Source of the DNA: DATADD01 sp046262355
GTDB taxonomy: Bacteria; Actinomycetota; CADDZG01; WHSQ01
Length of the DNA stretch: 55,485 nt
Assembly: GCA_046262355.1 (NCBI GenBank)
Contig: JBHEMX010000083.1
Coordinates: 1 to 55,485, forward strand
Direction of reading: 5' to 3'
Shown here one piece after another: positions 8,712-17,161 of the stretch. The notes below the pieces were generated by a model. That model was not told the DNA's origin and searched no databases. It worked only from the letters and a program-made list of their open reading frames with translations. Position 1 is the stretch's first letter, and each line of letters starts with the position of its first letter. Both the position numbers and the translations under genes were made by a program.

Positions 8712-9587
8712 TCAGCCCTCGTCGGCGGGCCGGCGAACGTCGACGGCGTGGCTCTCGTGGATCACCATCTCCTCGCGGCGGTCCGCGATGATCTCCTCGA
8801 AGAGCCTGCGGATCTCGTCCTCGGAGATCTCCACGATCCCGGTCGCCGAGATCGCCGCGACGGTCGGATAGATCCCGCGCACGAGGTCGGGCCCGCCCGT
8901 TCCGACGTCCTCGTCGGCGGCGTCGAAGAGGGCCTCGATGGAGATCTTCACGGCTTCGTCGAGTCCGAGATCATGCCGGTAGCGCTTCTTGAGCGACGAG
9001 CGCGCGTCCTTGCCCCCCGATCCCGTGGCGTGATAGTCGTCCTCTTCGTAGCGTCCCCCGGTGACGTCGTACTTGAAGATGCGCCCGGCCCGGCGGGCCT
9101 CGTCGAAGCCTGCGAACAAGGGCACGACGATGAGCCCCTGCATCGCTGCCGGGAGGTTCGCACGGATCATCTGGGACAGCTTGTTGGCCTTGCCCTCGAG
9201 CGTGAGCCTGTCCCCTTCGACCTTCTCGTAGTGTTCGAGCTCCGTCTGGAAGAGCCGGACGATCTCGACCGCCGGACCCGCCGCTCCCGCGATCGCAACC
9301 GCGGAAGTGTCGTCCGCCTCGAAGACCTTCTCGATCGAGCGATGGGCTATCTGGAAGCCTTCCGTCGCTCGCCTGTCCCCCGCGACGATCACGCCTCCCT
9401 CGTACCTCAGCGCGAGCACGGTCGTACCCTCCGGTGCGTGCACGGGCCGGTCGATCTCCCGCTGCGGCAGCAGCTCGGGTGCGTGAGAGCGCACGAGGTC
9501 CGAGAAAGAGGAGCCCGGCCCATTGACCGGGACGCGCAGCAGGTCACGCACAGAGCGCTCGAGCTCAGACACCCGCCGCCTTCCCAC
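8712..9587 (-). CDS. prcB: 20S proteasome beta subunit PrcB (with propeptide)
   Basis: Catalytic subunit of 291 residues. A propeptide of about 54 residues precedes the sequence EGTTVLAL, so autocatalytic cleavage should expose Thr55 as the N-terminal nucleophile. Matching family blocks are GVIVAGDRRATEG, AMQGLIVVPLFAG, GSGGKDARSSLKKRY and FDAADEDVGTGGPDLVRGIYP. The chosen start is GTG. An internal GTG at 9572, behind a GGAAGG ribosome site, would shorten the propeptide by five residues and is equally plausible. It lies 30 bases after pup. Confidence 0.96.
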   Translation of the reverse strand: MGRRRVSELERSVRDLLRVPVNGPGSSFSDLVRSHAPELLPQREIDRPVHAPEGTTVLALRYEGGVIVAGDRRATEGFQIAHRSIEKVFEADDTSAVAIAGAAGPAVEIVRLFQTELEHYEKVEGDRLTLEGKANKLSQMIRANLPAAMQGLIVVPLFAGFDEARRAGRIFKYDVTGGRYEEDDYHATGSGGKDARSSLKKRYRHDLGLDEAVKISIEALFDAADEDVGTGGPDLVRGIYPTVAAISATGIVEISEDEIRRLFEEIIADRREEMVIHESHAVDVRRPADEG

Positions 9588-9617
9588 GCGCGTCGGATCG
9601 AGCGCAGCGAGGGACGG

Positions 9618-9800
9618 TCACTGCCCGCCCTTCTGGACGTAGGAACGCACGAACTCCTCGGCGTTGTCTTCGAGCACCTCGTCGATCTCGTCGAGCAGGT
9701 CGTCGACTTCCTTGGTCCGGGTCTCCGTGGCGTTCTGGGCTTCGGGCTGCTCGTCCTTCTCATCCTGTTGGGGACGCGGCTTGCGCGCTTGTTCGGCCAT
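9618..9800 (-). CDS. pup: Prokaryotic ubiquitin-like protein Pup (GGQ form)
   Basis: The 60-residue disordered modifier attached to proteins destined for the proteasome. The Gln/Glu-rich N-terminal half is followed by the helix-forming ARC-binding segment (about 29-50, with VDDLLDEIDEVLEDNAEEFV) and the terminus GGQ. The terminal glutamine means Dop must deamidate it to glutamate before PafA can use it, and dop lies directly upstream. The ATG has a good GAGGTGA ribosome site. Confidence 0.97.
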   Translation of the reverse strand: MAEQARKPRPQQDEKDEQPEAQNATETRTKEVDDLLDEIDEVLEDNAEEFVRSYVQKGGQ

Positions 9801-9841
9801 GGTTCACCTCACCTCATCGTGGCTGGGTCATCGTAACCGCC

Positions 9842-11323
9842 CTAGGAACTGAGGTTCCCTATGAGGGTCTGTGCGTCGGGGCTCGCCTCGAGCAATGATC
9901 GAACGTGGTTGCGCGTGCCTCTCGTCGGCTCCAGCGTGGGCACTTTCCGGAGCGGGTCGTCGCCCGTGTCGAAGATGAGCGCGTCCCACGATGCCGCCAC
10001 GATCGCCGTCGAGAAGCGGCGCAGGCATTCCCCTCGGAAGTATGCGCGCGTGTCCTCCGGCGGATGGTCGACCGCGTGCTCTATCTCCTCATCGGTCGTC
10101 AGGCGCTCCAGCTTGCCCGAGCGGACGAGCTTCCAGTAGAGGCTCTTGGAGCGCCGCACGTCGTGGTACTGGAGATCGACGAGCCGCAGCTTGGGATCGG
10201 CCCATTCGAGGGCGTCTCTGTCCCTGTAGGCATTCATCACGTTCAGCTTGGCGACCCAGTCGAGCTCACCCCCGAGCGACGTCGGATCACGTTCGAGACG
10301 CTCCAGGGTTCCCTCCCAGCGGGCCAGGATCTCGTCCATCCCGGCGTCGCCGTCGTTGTCTTGCGCGTACTTCTTGGCCAGTTTGAGATATTCCCACTGG
10401 AGCTCGACCGCCGTCAGCTTGCGCCCGTCGACCAGCTCGACCGTTCGTCTGCACGATGGATCCTGAGAGACGTCCCGCATCGCCTTGACCGGCTCCACGA
10501 GCGAGAAGTCATCCGAGATGAAGTCGTCCTCGATCATCTGAAGCACTATGGCGGTGGTCCCCACCTTCAGGAGGGTCGAGATCTCCGACATGTTCGAGTC
10601 CCCGACGATGACGTGCAGCCGGCGGTACCGCTCGGGATCGGCGTGGGGCTCGTCCCGAGTGTTGATGATCGGTCGTTTGAACGTCGTCTCGAGCCCCACC
10701 TCGACCTCGAAGAAGTCGGCGCGTTGCGCGATCTGGAAGTCGACGCCTTCGACGCCGCTCTCCGCGCCGACCTTGCCGGCTCCTGTGAACACGAGCCGGG
10801 TCACGAAGAACGGGATCAGGTGCTTGACGAGGCGCGGGAACGGCGTCTGTCTGTCGACGAGATAGTTCTCGTGGCACCCGTACGAGTTCCCCTTGCCGTC
10901 CGAGTTGTTCTTGTAGACGGCGATCGACTGTCCCTCGGCGACGAATGCGCGCGATGCGTCCATCGAACGCTCGAGGATCCTCTCCCCTGCCTTGTCCCAG
11001 ATGACGGCGTCGCGCACGGTCGCGCACTCGGGACTCGAATACTCCGGATGGGCGTGATCGACGTAGTAGCGCGACCCATTGGGCAAGATGATGTTGACCA
11101 GTCCGGAATCGTCCTCCAGGGCACCCTCGACGGGAGCACGGTCGAAGCCACGCGCGTCGCGCAGAGGACTCTCCTCTTCGTAGTCCCACTTGACGCGCCT
11201 GAACGCGGGCTGAGCGTAGGCGTTGATGAGGATCGACGACGTGAGTATCGGATTGAACTCGCTTGCGTCGCGCGCCGAGATGCCGTACTCCGTCTCGATC
11301 CCGCAGATCTTGGGGATGGCCAT
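9842..11323 (-). CDS. dop: Pup deamidase/depupylase Dop
   Basis: Converts Pup-Gln to Pup-Glu and also removes Pup from substrates. The 493 residues share the PafA carboxylate-amine ligase fold: CGIETEYG at the N-terminus, YYVDHAHPEYSSPE with catalytic Asp89, KNNSDGKGNSYG and INTRDEPHAD. It differs from PafA by the extra Dop loop (about residues 38-75), which marks it as Dop rather than a second ligase. It lies between ARC and pup on the same strand with short gaps (18 and 41 bases), consistent with one transcript. Confidence 0.96.
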   Translation of the reverse strand: MAIPKICGIETEYGISARDASEFNPILTSSILINAYAQPAFRRVKWDYEEESPLRDARGFDRAPVEGALEDDSGLVNIILPNGSRYYVDHAHPEYSSPECATVRDAVIWDKAGERILERSMDASRAFVAEGQSIAVYKNNSDGKGNSYGCHENYLVDRQTPFPRLVKHLIPFFVTRLVFTGAGKVGAESGVEGVDFQIAQRADFFEVEVGLETTFKRPIINTRDEPHADPERYRRLHVIVGDSNMSEISTLLKVGTTAIVLQMIEDDFISDDFSLVEPVKAMRDVSQDPSCRRTVELVDGRKLTAVELQWEYLKLAKKYAQDNDGDAGMDEILARWEGTLERLERDPTSLGGELDWVAKLNVMNAYRDRDALEWADPKLRLVDLQYHDVRRSKSLYWKLVRSGKLERLTTDEEIEHAVDHPPEDTRAYFRGECLRRFSTAIVAASWDALIFDTGDDPLRKVPTLEPTRGTRNHVRSLLEASPDAQTLIGNLSS

Positions 11324-11342
11324 ATCGGTCCGACCGCGGAGC

Positions 11343-13115
11343 CTAGAGGTACTGCCCCGTCTGCACGCGCTCCACCTGGCGCGGGTCCGCGCCTTCCTTG
11401 TGCTCGCTCACGAGAGTACGGATGTAGACGATCCGCTCACCCTTCTTGCCGGACACCCTGGCCCAGTCGTCGGGATTCGTCGTGTTCGGCAGGTCCTCGT
11501 TCTCCCGGTACTCCTGGGTGATCGCGGCAAGTAGATCGCTCGTGTTCAGACCCTTGGTGTGACCGGCGATGGCGCGCTTGATCGCCATCTTCTTGGCCCG
11601 CCTCACGATGTTCTCGATCATGGCACCGGACGAGAAGTCCTTGAAGAACAGGGTCTCCTTGTCGCCGTTGGCGTAAGTGACCTCGAGGAAGCGGTTGTCG
11701 TCATCCTCGGAGTACATCTTGTCGACGGTCACTTCGATCATCGCCCCGACGGCGGCCTCACGGGATCCTCGACCGGCGATCTCGTCCTGTGCGATCGGGA
11801 TCCGGGTCGTCAGATACTTGGAGAAGATGTCCCTGGCGGAGCGCTCGTCGGGACGCTCGATCTTCACCTTCACATCGAGCCGGCCGGGACGCAGGATGGC
11901 CGGGTCTATGAGGTCCTCTCGGTTCGATGCACCAACGACGATGACGTTGCGGAGACTTTCCACCCCGTCGATCTCGGCAAGCAGCTGCGGCACGATCGTG
12001 GACTCGATGTCGCTCGAGATCCCCGAGCCGCGCGTACGGAACAAGGAGTCCATCTCGTCGAAGAAGACGATCACCGGTACGCCCTCCTCCGACTTCTCCT
12101 TGGCGCGCTGGAAGATGAGGCGGATCTGGCGCTCGGTCTCCCCCACGTACTTGTTCAACAGCTCCGGACCCTTGATGTTGAGGAAGTACGAGCGGCGATC
12201 GTCCCGTCCGAGCTTCCGTGCGACTTGCTTCGCGAGCGAGTTCGCCACGGCCTTCGCCACGAGCGTCTTGCCGCAGCCGGGTGGGCCGTACAACAGAACG
12301 CCCTTGGGTGGCTCCAGCTCGTGTTCCTTGAACAGCTCTCCGTGCAGGAACGGCAGCTCGACCGCGTCCCGGATTTCCTCTATCTGTGCGTCGAGACCTC
12401 CGATGTCCTCGTAGGAGATGTCCGGAACCTCCTCGAGTATGAGCTCCTCGACCTCCGGCTTCGGCAGACGCTCGATCACGTGGCCCGACTTCACGTCGAG
12501 CAGGAGACTGTCGCCCGCGCGTATATGTGTGTCGCGGAGGGGGGCGGCAAGCTCGACGACGCGTTCCTCGTCTGCCCGCGCGATCACGAGCGCGCGCGTG
12601 CCGTCCTCTAGTACCTCCTTGAGAAGCACGACCTCGCCCTGAATCTCGAAGGCGCACACCTCGATAACGCTCTGCGTCTCGTTGAGCATCACCTCTTGGC
12701 CGCGTTGCAACTCGCCAAGCTCGACCTCGGGAGATACATGGACCCGGAGCTTCCGACCGTTGGTGAATACATCACACGTGGCATCGTCGTAGGCCTCGAG
12801 GAATACGCCGTACGTCGACGGAGGTTGCGTGAGCTTCTCGACCTCTTCCTTGAGCGTGATCAGTTGTTCGCGTGCATCCCGCAGTGTCGTCGCAAGACGA
12901 TCATTGTTCTGACGCGCCAGATCGAGCTCGGACATCGTCTCCGCGAGGCGCTTCTCGAGCGCGTGGATCTGCCGTGGTGCGGCGTCGAGCTTGCGCCGGG
13001 TCAGCGCCAGCTCCTCCTCGAGGAGCTTCGTCTGGCCCTGAAGCTCCTGCACCTCTTTGTCGTATCGGGTGATCCTTCGCTCGAACTCATCTTGCGTGAC
13101 GGTGACCACCTCCAA
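11343..13115 (-). CDS. arc: Proteasome-activating AAA ATPase ARC/Mpa
   Basis: Hexameric unfoldase that binds pupylated proteins and feeds the 20S core. The 590 residues show an N-terminal coiled coil for Pup binding (about 8-95) and a double OB region (about 100-220). The AAA domain has Walker A GPPGCGKT (277-284) and Walker B VIVFFDE (348-354). The C-terminal tail GQYL has the penultimate tyrosine that docks into the alpha ring. The outermost start is TTG; a GTG two codons later is an alternative. It is followed directly by dop. Confidence 0.96.
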   Translation of the reverse strand: MEVVTVTQDEFERRITRYDKEVQELQGQTKLLEEELALTRRKLDAAPRQIHALEKRLAETMSELDLARQNNDRLATTLRDAREQLITLKEEVEKLTQPPSTYGVFLEAYDDATCDVFTNGRKLRVHVSPEVELGELQRGQEVMLNETQSVIEVCAFEIQGEVVLLKEVLEDGTRALVIARADEERVVELAAPLRDTHIRAGDSLLLDVKSGHVIERLPKPEVEELILEEVPDISYEDIGGLDAQIEEIRDAVELPFLHGELFKEHELEPPKGVLLYGPPGCGKTLVAKAVANSLAKQVARKLGRDDRRSYFLNIKGPELLNKYVGETERQIRLIFQRAKEKSEEGVPVIVFFDEMDSLFRTRGSGISSDIESTIVPQLLAEIDGVESLRNVIVVGASNREDLIDPAILRPGRLDVKVKIERPDERSARDIFSKYLTTRIPIAQDEIAGRGSREAAVGAMIEVTVDKMYSEDDDNRFLEVTYANGDKETLFFKDFSSGAMIENIVRRAKKMAIKRAIAGHTKGLNTSDLLAAITQEYRENEDLPNTTNPDDWARVSGKKGERIVYIRTLVSEHKEGADPRQVERVQTGQYL

Positions 13116-13187
13116 TGCGCCAAGACTACTTGCTCGGGCCGGCCAAACGGCGCAATCCGACTCACCGAGCCGCCCCCTCGGCGGCGT

Positions 13188-13982
13188 TCAGTGTCGCGCC
13201 AGCCTGCGGCCGGTGACGATGAATCCCGTATGCCCGACCATCCTGTGATCGGGCCGCACGGATTGTCCTTCGATGTTCCACGTCCTCACGAGACCCTCTA
13301 ACGTCTGCAGAAGAGAGAAGCCGGCCGCCCTCATCGCCTCGACCGTGTTGACGACCTGCGGCACCGTCGGGACGTAACAGCACATGATTCCCCCGGGGGC
13401 AAGCGAGTCGGCCGCGGCGTCGAGCGCGCGCCACGGCTCCGGCACGTCGAGCACGATGCGGTCGAGATCGCGCTCGGGAATCCCCTCGAACATGTCTCCG
13501 ATGCGCAGCTCGATGTTCTCCGGCTTGTCTCCGAGACCCTCGTACCACTCCGCGATGTTCGCTGCGGCGCGCGCGTTGTGGTCGTCGCGGATCTCGTACG
13601 AGATGATCGTTCCCGACGGCCCCACGGCGCGCGCCAGCGCAAGCGTCAGCGAACCTGATCCGGTTCCGGCCTCGGCGACGACGGCACCCGGGAAGATGTC
13701 GGCGTACACGAGGATCAGCGCGCTGTCCTTCGGGTACACGACTTGCGCGCCTCTACGCATCTTGAGCACGTAATCGGCGAGGGTCGGACGGAAAGCGAAC
13801 AGCTTGGAACCTCCAGCCGTCAATACGACCCTTCCCTCCGGGCCCCCGATGAGCTCGTCGTGCTCGACCGCTCCCAGATGCGAGTGGAACTGTTGTCCGC
13901 TGCGGAGAGTGATCATGTAGCGCCGCCCGCGGCCATCTATCAGCAGGATGCGCTCGCCGGCCTGCAGAGATCGGTCTCGCAT
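13188..13982 (-). CDS. trmI: tRNA (adenine-N1-)-methyltransferase, TrmI family
   Basis: S-adenosylmethionine-dependent enzyme that makes m1A58 in the tRNA T-loop. The 264 residues have an N-terminal beta domain (about 1-75), then the Rossmann domain with motif I VVAEAGTGSGSL (about 101-112). The conserved DNHNARAAANI-like segment and IVLDVPEPWRAL follow, then the C-terminal MVGHTGFIVTGRR. It sits upstream of ARC on the same strand, matching mycobacterial gene order (Rv2118c near mpa). It may be the first gene of the proteasome run. Confidence 0.94.
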   Translation of the reverse strand: MRDRSLQAGERILLIDGRGRRYMITLRSGQQFHSHLGAVEHDELIGGPEGRVVLTAGGSKLFAFRPTLADYVLKMRRGAQVVYPKDSALILVYADIFPGAVVAEAGTGSGSLTLALARAVGPSGTIISYEIRDDHNARAAANIAEWYEGLGDKPENIELRIGDMFEGIPERDLDRIVLDVPEPWRALDAAADSLAPGGIMCCYVPTVPQVVNTVEAMRAAGFSLLQTLEGLVRTWNIEGQSVRPDHRMVGHTGFIVTGRRLARH

Positions 13983-13994
13983 GAGAGGGCGAGA

Positions 13995-14040
13995 CTAGTC
14001 GCCCGTTCTGGGGAGTGCTAGTCGCCCGTTCTGGGGAGTG
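13995..14040. repeat. Perfect 23-bp tandem duplication
   Basis: Two exact, abutting copies of a 23-base unit (CTAGTCGCCCGTTCTGGGGA plus GTG). A partial third copy follows, in which the last 10 bases of the unit (CTGGGGAGTG) recur within 14041-14053. The array lies between the trmI start and the HtrA-like gene stop, in the probable leader of trmI. It looks like a recent slippage or duplication event. Confidence 0.9.
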
Positions 14041-14056
14041 CATCTGGGGAGTGCGT

Positions 14057-15172
14057 TCAGGGAGTAAAGGACTCGGGCCGCTGCGCGAGCTCGATCGTCA
14101 AGGATCTGCGACCGTCCGCCCCCAGGAGGACGATCTCGACCTCGTCTCCGGGATCGTGGTCCGTCAGTCTGGCCGTGAGGTCGTTGGCCGAGTCCACCTC
14201 GGCTCCATCGATGGCGACGATCACCTCGCCCTCCTCGACGCCCGCGGCGACCGCGGGGCTCTCGGGGATGAGGCCGGCGACCAGCGCCCCGCGCGTCTCC
14301 GACGGCAGTCCGAGCTGGTCGACCACCAGCTCGTTGACCGCAGTGACCTGCACGCCCAGCCACGCATGCTCCTCGCGCGGCTCGGAGAGGATCTCCGTGA
14401 TGACCGGCAGCGCGTCGTCGATAGCGATCGCGAAGCCGATGTTCTCCGCCGAGCTTGCCAGCGCTGCAGCGGAGTTGATCCCGATCAGACGACCCGAGAG
14501 GTCCACGAGCGCCCCGCCCGAGTTGCCGGGGTTGATCGCGGCATCGGTCTGAAGCAGGCCCACGAGACGATTGGCCCCGACCTCATCACCTCCGACCTCG
14601 ATGGTGCGGTTCGTGCCGGACACGATACCGGCGGTGACCGTTGGGCCCCCCAGTCCGAGTGGGAAGCCGAGCGCCACGACGGGATCCCCGAGTCGAGGAC
14701 CGTCCGGTCCGCTCGAGTGCCCGAGCACGATCGGATCAAGGTTGTCTGCCTCCACCTGGATGACTGCGAGATCGCGCTCCGGCACGGCGCCGAGGACCTC
14801 GCCCTCCATGGGGTCGTGCCGGCGATCGTGGAAGACCACTCGGACGCTCACGGCGCTACGGATCACGTGGGCGTTCGTGAGGATGATGCCGTTACGATCG
14901 ATGACGACCCCGGAGCCCTCCCCCCGTGCGAGGCCGTCGATCTGCCCGCCGCCGAAGGACCGCACGCGCACGTTCACCACGGACGGCAGCACGCGGCGCA
15001 CGACCGCGGATATCTTCGAGCGCGGGGGTGCGGCGTCGCTTTGGGTCAGCTCGACCTGCCGCCCGTCGTCGGCCGGCGAGGAGCTCTCCTTCGGCGCCGT
15101 CTCGAGCGTGCAAGCCGTCGAGGTCAGCGCTGCGGCAGCCACCAGCGCTGCGAGCTTGGTCCCGCGCATCAT
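14057..15172 (-). CDS. HtrA/DegP-like trypsin-fold serine protease, lipoprotein
   Basis: Envelope quality-control protease of 371 residues. The N-terminal signal peptide ends at a lipobox-like STAC, with Cys21 as the lipidation site. A short linker leads to the protease domain with His102 (TNAHVI), Asp134 (RDLAVIQV) and Ser218 (NPGNSGGAL). One C-terminal PDZ domain (about 270-360) contains GLIPESPAVAAGVEEGEVIVAIDG. The frame stays open upstream, but the ATG-ATG at 15172 precedes the signal peptide. It should act outside the membrane on misfolded proteins. It is the same strand as, and directly upstream of, the trmI unit. Confidence 0.92.
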   Translation of the reverse strand: MMRGTKLAALVAAAALTSTACTLETAPKESSSPADDGRQVELTQSDAAPPRSKISAVVRRVLPSVVNVRVRSFGGGQIDGLARGEGSGVVIDRNGIILTNAHVIRSAVSVRVVFHDRRHDPMEGEVLGAVPERDLAVIQVEADNLDPIVLGHSSGPDGPRLGDPVVALGFPLGLGGPTVTAGIVSGTNRTIEVGGDEVGANRLVGLLQTDAAINPGNSGGALVDLSGRLIGINSAAALASSAENIGFAIAIDDALPVITEILSEPREEHAWLGVQVTAVNELVVDQLGLPSETRGALVAGLIPESPAVAAGVEEGEVIVAIDGAEVDSANDLTARLTDHDPGDEVEIVLLGADGRRSLTIELAQRPESFTP

Positions 15173-15186
15173 GCCGTCAGGATAGG

Positions 15187-15240
15187 AGCGCCGCGCCGCA
15201 GCGGCGCGCCTCTTGCCGCGCGGCTCTAGGCCGCGCGGCA
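15187..15240 (-). terminator. Paired GC hairpins between hypothetical gene and protease gene
   Basis: A perfect 11-bp stem with a 5-base TCTAG loop (15214-15240) abuts the stop codon of the upstream minus-strand gene. A second 7-bp stem (15188-15207) lies beside it. There is no T-tract, so an intrinsic terminator is only possible; an RNA-stabilising role is the alternative. Confidence 0.55.
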
Positions 15241-15627
15241 TTAGGCCGCCTCTTCCTCGGACGCCTCCGAGGCCTCGACCTCGATCTGACCCCCCATGAC
15301 GCGGCCCAGCGAGAACACCACGAGGTACCTGCCCGGCGCGAGCTCGAGCGGCGCCCGCACCTCGTCCGACAGCTCGGTGAGGCTCTGCAGCCCCCAGATC
15401 GACGTCCCCCGCACGGGGCCCTCGTAGATGACCTCGCGCGTGCCCACGTCCACGAGGAACCATTGCTCGTTGTAGACGCCCGCCGGCGCCGACCACGCAC
15501 GCCGGACCACGAACGGAAGGGTCTGTCCGCCCTTCAGCCAGATGCCGGAGTCCTCCCGCCGGCTCTTCGCAGGTCGCACGCTCGACACCACGACCTTGCG
15601 CTGCGAGCCGGAGATGTCGGCTTCCAT
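15241..15627 (-). CDS. Hypothetical protein, beta-rich
   Basis: Protein of 128 residues without signal peptide or membrane helix. It begins MEADISGSQRKVVVSS and ends in an acidic, Glu/Ala-rich tail. Predicted alternating beta strands (NEQWFLVDVGTREVIYEG, GRYLVVFSLGRVMGGQIEVEA) suggest a small beta-sandwich. The central stretch is GTSIWGLQSLTELSDEVRAPLELAPG. I do not recognise the family. The codon pattern is normal for the region and the stop is followed by a strong hairpin, both supporting a real gene. Confidence 0.65.
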   Translation of the reverse strand: MEADISGSQRKVVVSSVRPAKSRREDSGIWLKGGQTLPFVVRRAWSAPAGVYNEQWFLVDVGTREVIYEGPVRGTSIWGLQSLTELSDEVRAPLELAPGRYLVVFSLGRVMGGQIEVEASEASEEEAA

Positions 15628-15679
15628 GAGGCAAACATATCAACCGAAGCCGGCCGGCTACGGAACCGTATGCGCGGAC

Positions 15680-15982
15680 CTACACGACCCGGAGCCCGAC
15701 GATCGAGGGGCGGCCGTCACGCTCGCTCCATCGGGACTCCACGGTCGTCTCGCCGTCGTCGCCGACGTAGCGGATCAAGGCGATGTAACCCTCGTCGTCG
15801 CCGCTCACCTCGGTCACCTCGGTCACCTCGGCGCGCCGAACGGGGCTCGGCAGCCGCGGCATCACAGCCGGTGCCTGCCCCTTCGCCTCGCCGGAGAGGT
15901 CGGCCGCCGCGCGCCGCAGGTCCCCCCTCGACACGGCCTCTGCGTGGGCCCCGGCATGGTCGCGCACGACTCTCTGTTCCAT
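15680..15982 (-). CDS. Hypothetical protein, possibly NTF2/SnoaL-like
   Basis: Protein of 100 residues starting at an ATG preceded by a GAGAGAAG ribosome site. The order of helix (RDHAGAHAEAVSRGDLRRAAADL) followed by strands (EVTEVSGDDEGYIALIRYVGD, TTVESRWSERDGRPSIVGLRVV) resembles the cone-shaped NTF2-like fold, but no catalytic residue can be assigned. It follows the DsbA-like gene with a short gap and is probably cotranscribed. Confidence 0.6.
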   Translation of the reverse strand: MEQRVVRDHAGAHAEAVSRGDLRRAAADLSGEAKGQAPAVMPRLPSPVRRAEVTEVTEVSGDDEGYIALIRYVGDDGETTVESRWSERDGRPSIVGLRVV

Positions 15983-15992
15983 CTTCTCTCTC

Positions 15993-16668
15993 CTAACCGG
16001 CGGCGCGCCGCAGCAGGACCTCGTAGAGCCCGGGGGTCGTCCCGGTCGACGTAGGGGAAGCCTCTTCCGTGGGTCCCCTCCCAATGGAGCTTCACGCCCG
16101 GGTTGTGCTCGTTGGAGCCGTCCGGCAAGAAGACGTGCGGGCTACCCTTGACCTCCGAGCGCGCCTGAGCGCACTGATCCAGAACCGTGCGCCGAGCAAC
16201 TCCGTCGTCGAGCCTCTTCTCGAGCGCGTCGAGATCCAGCCCTTCGCACCTCGATGCTACGTCCAGTATCTCGTGGCGCATCGAGATGTTGCGACTCTGT
16301 CCGAACAGCGCAACGCGCAGAGCCCGATCGAGCTTCTCGGCGGCCTCGAAGCCCTGGTCCTTGGCGGCCTGGACGGCCTCGAGCGCAAGGAGCGTCGTGA
16401 CGGGATAGTCGTGTGCATCCCGTTGCCACATCTGCCATCCTGCCTGCGGCTCGAGAGCGCCGGCGACCGGGATCTCCGCATCGAGCACGAGCTTGGGCGT
16501 CGCCCGCTCGTTGAACACCTCGAGGGGGAAGGCCCGTAGGTCCAGCATCGCGCGCTCCTGCAGACCCAGTCGCGCCCTGGTGCGATGGAGTCGATGAACC
16601 GCGACGTGAGCCCAAGCACATGCGATGTCCGAGAACACCACGATCGTTCCCACCGCCAACTCGATCAT
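15993..16668 (-). CDS. DsbA-family (FrnE-like) thioredoxin-fold protein with probable 3' frameshift
   Basis: About 225 residues of DsbA-like thioredoxin fold with a helical insertion. The N-terminal motif VVFSDIACAWAHVAVHRL has a single Cys-Ala-Trp-Ala in place of CxxC, so it is unlikely to be a classical dithiol oxidase. A cis-Pro-like GSPHVFLPDG is present. As written, the frame runs past the expected end to 15862, overlapping the next gene. Skipping one base in the G5 run at 16032-16036 restores a typical ending (LYEVLLRRAAG) and a stop at 15993-15995. The start is the ATG at 16668. It is divergent from the HIT gene. Confidence 0.75.
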
Positions 16669-16732
16669 GTCGTCACTTCCTCCGCGGGCGGATGCAGGCG
16701 GCGCCCGTCGACCGGCCGCATAAGCTCTTGCG

Positions 16733-17161
16733 ATGTGCATCTTCTGCGACATAGCGCAAGAGCGCACCGCAGCGCACATCGTCCTGGCCGACGAGCATCA
16801 CGTCGCGTTCCTGGACCATCGCCCATTGTTTCCGGGACATTGCTTGTTGATACCCAGACAGCATCACGTCACTCTCGGTGAGCTTCCCGGGGGAGACGTC
16901 GCACCTCTGTTCGGCACCGTCCAACTGCTGACGCGCGCCGTCGAGGATGCCGTGAACGCAGAGGGAACCTTCGTCGCACTGAACAACCGTGTCAGTCAGA
17001 GCGTCCCCCACCTTCACGTCCATGTGGTCCCTCGGCGACACAAGGACGGCCTCCGAGGGTTCTTCTGGCCGCGCCGGCGCTACGAGGACGACGCGCACAT
17101 GGCCCGGGTCGCCGCCGACATCCGCGCCGCCCTGAACGGGGCCGAGCGGACCGAGCCGTGA
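16733..17161 (+). CDS. HIT family nucleotide hydrolase/transferase
   Basis: Protein of 142 residues with the N-terminal CIFCDI zinc-like cysteine pair, an LFPGHCLLIPRQHH strand and the catalytic histidine triad HLHVHVVPR. HIT proteins hydrolyse dinucleoside polyphosphates or nucleoside phosphoramidates; the substrate is not predictable here. Its TGA overlaps the GTG of the following hydrolase, so the two are translationally coupled. Confidence 0.92.
   Translation: MCIFCDIAQERTAAHIVLADEHHVAFLDHRPLFPGHCLLIPRQHHVTLGELPGGDVAPLFGTVQLLTRAVEDAVNAEGTFVALNNRVSQSVPHLHVHVVPRRHKDGLRGFFWPRRRYEDDAHMARVAADIRAALNGAERTEP

Noticed and set aside
14057..15643. HtrA-like protein extended to 528 residues
   Set aside because: The extra 157 residues are the shadow of another gene (15241-15627) and precede a good lipoprotein signal that must be N-terminal.
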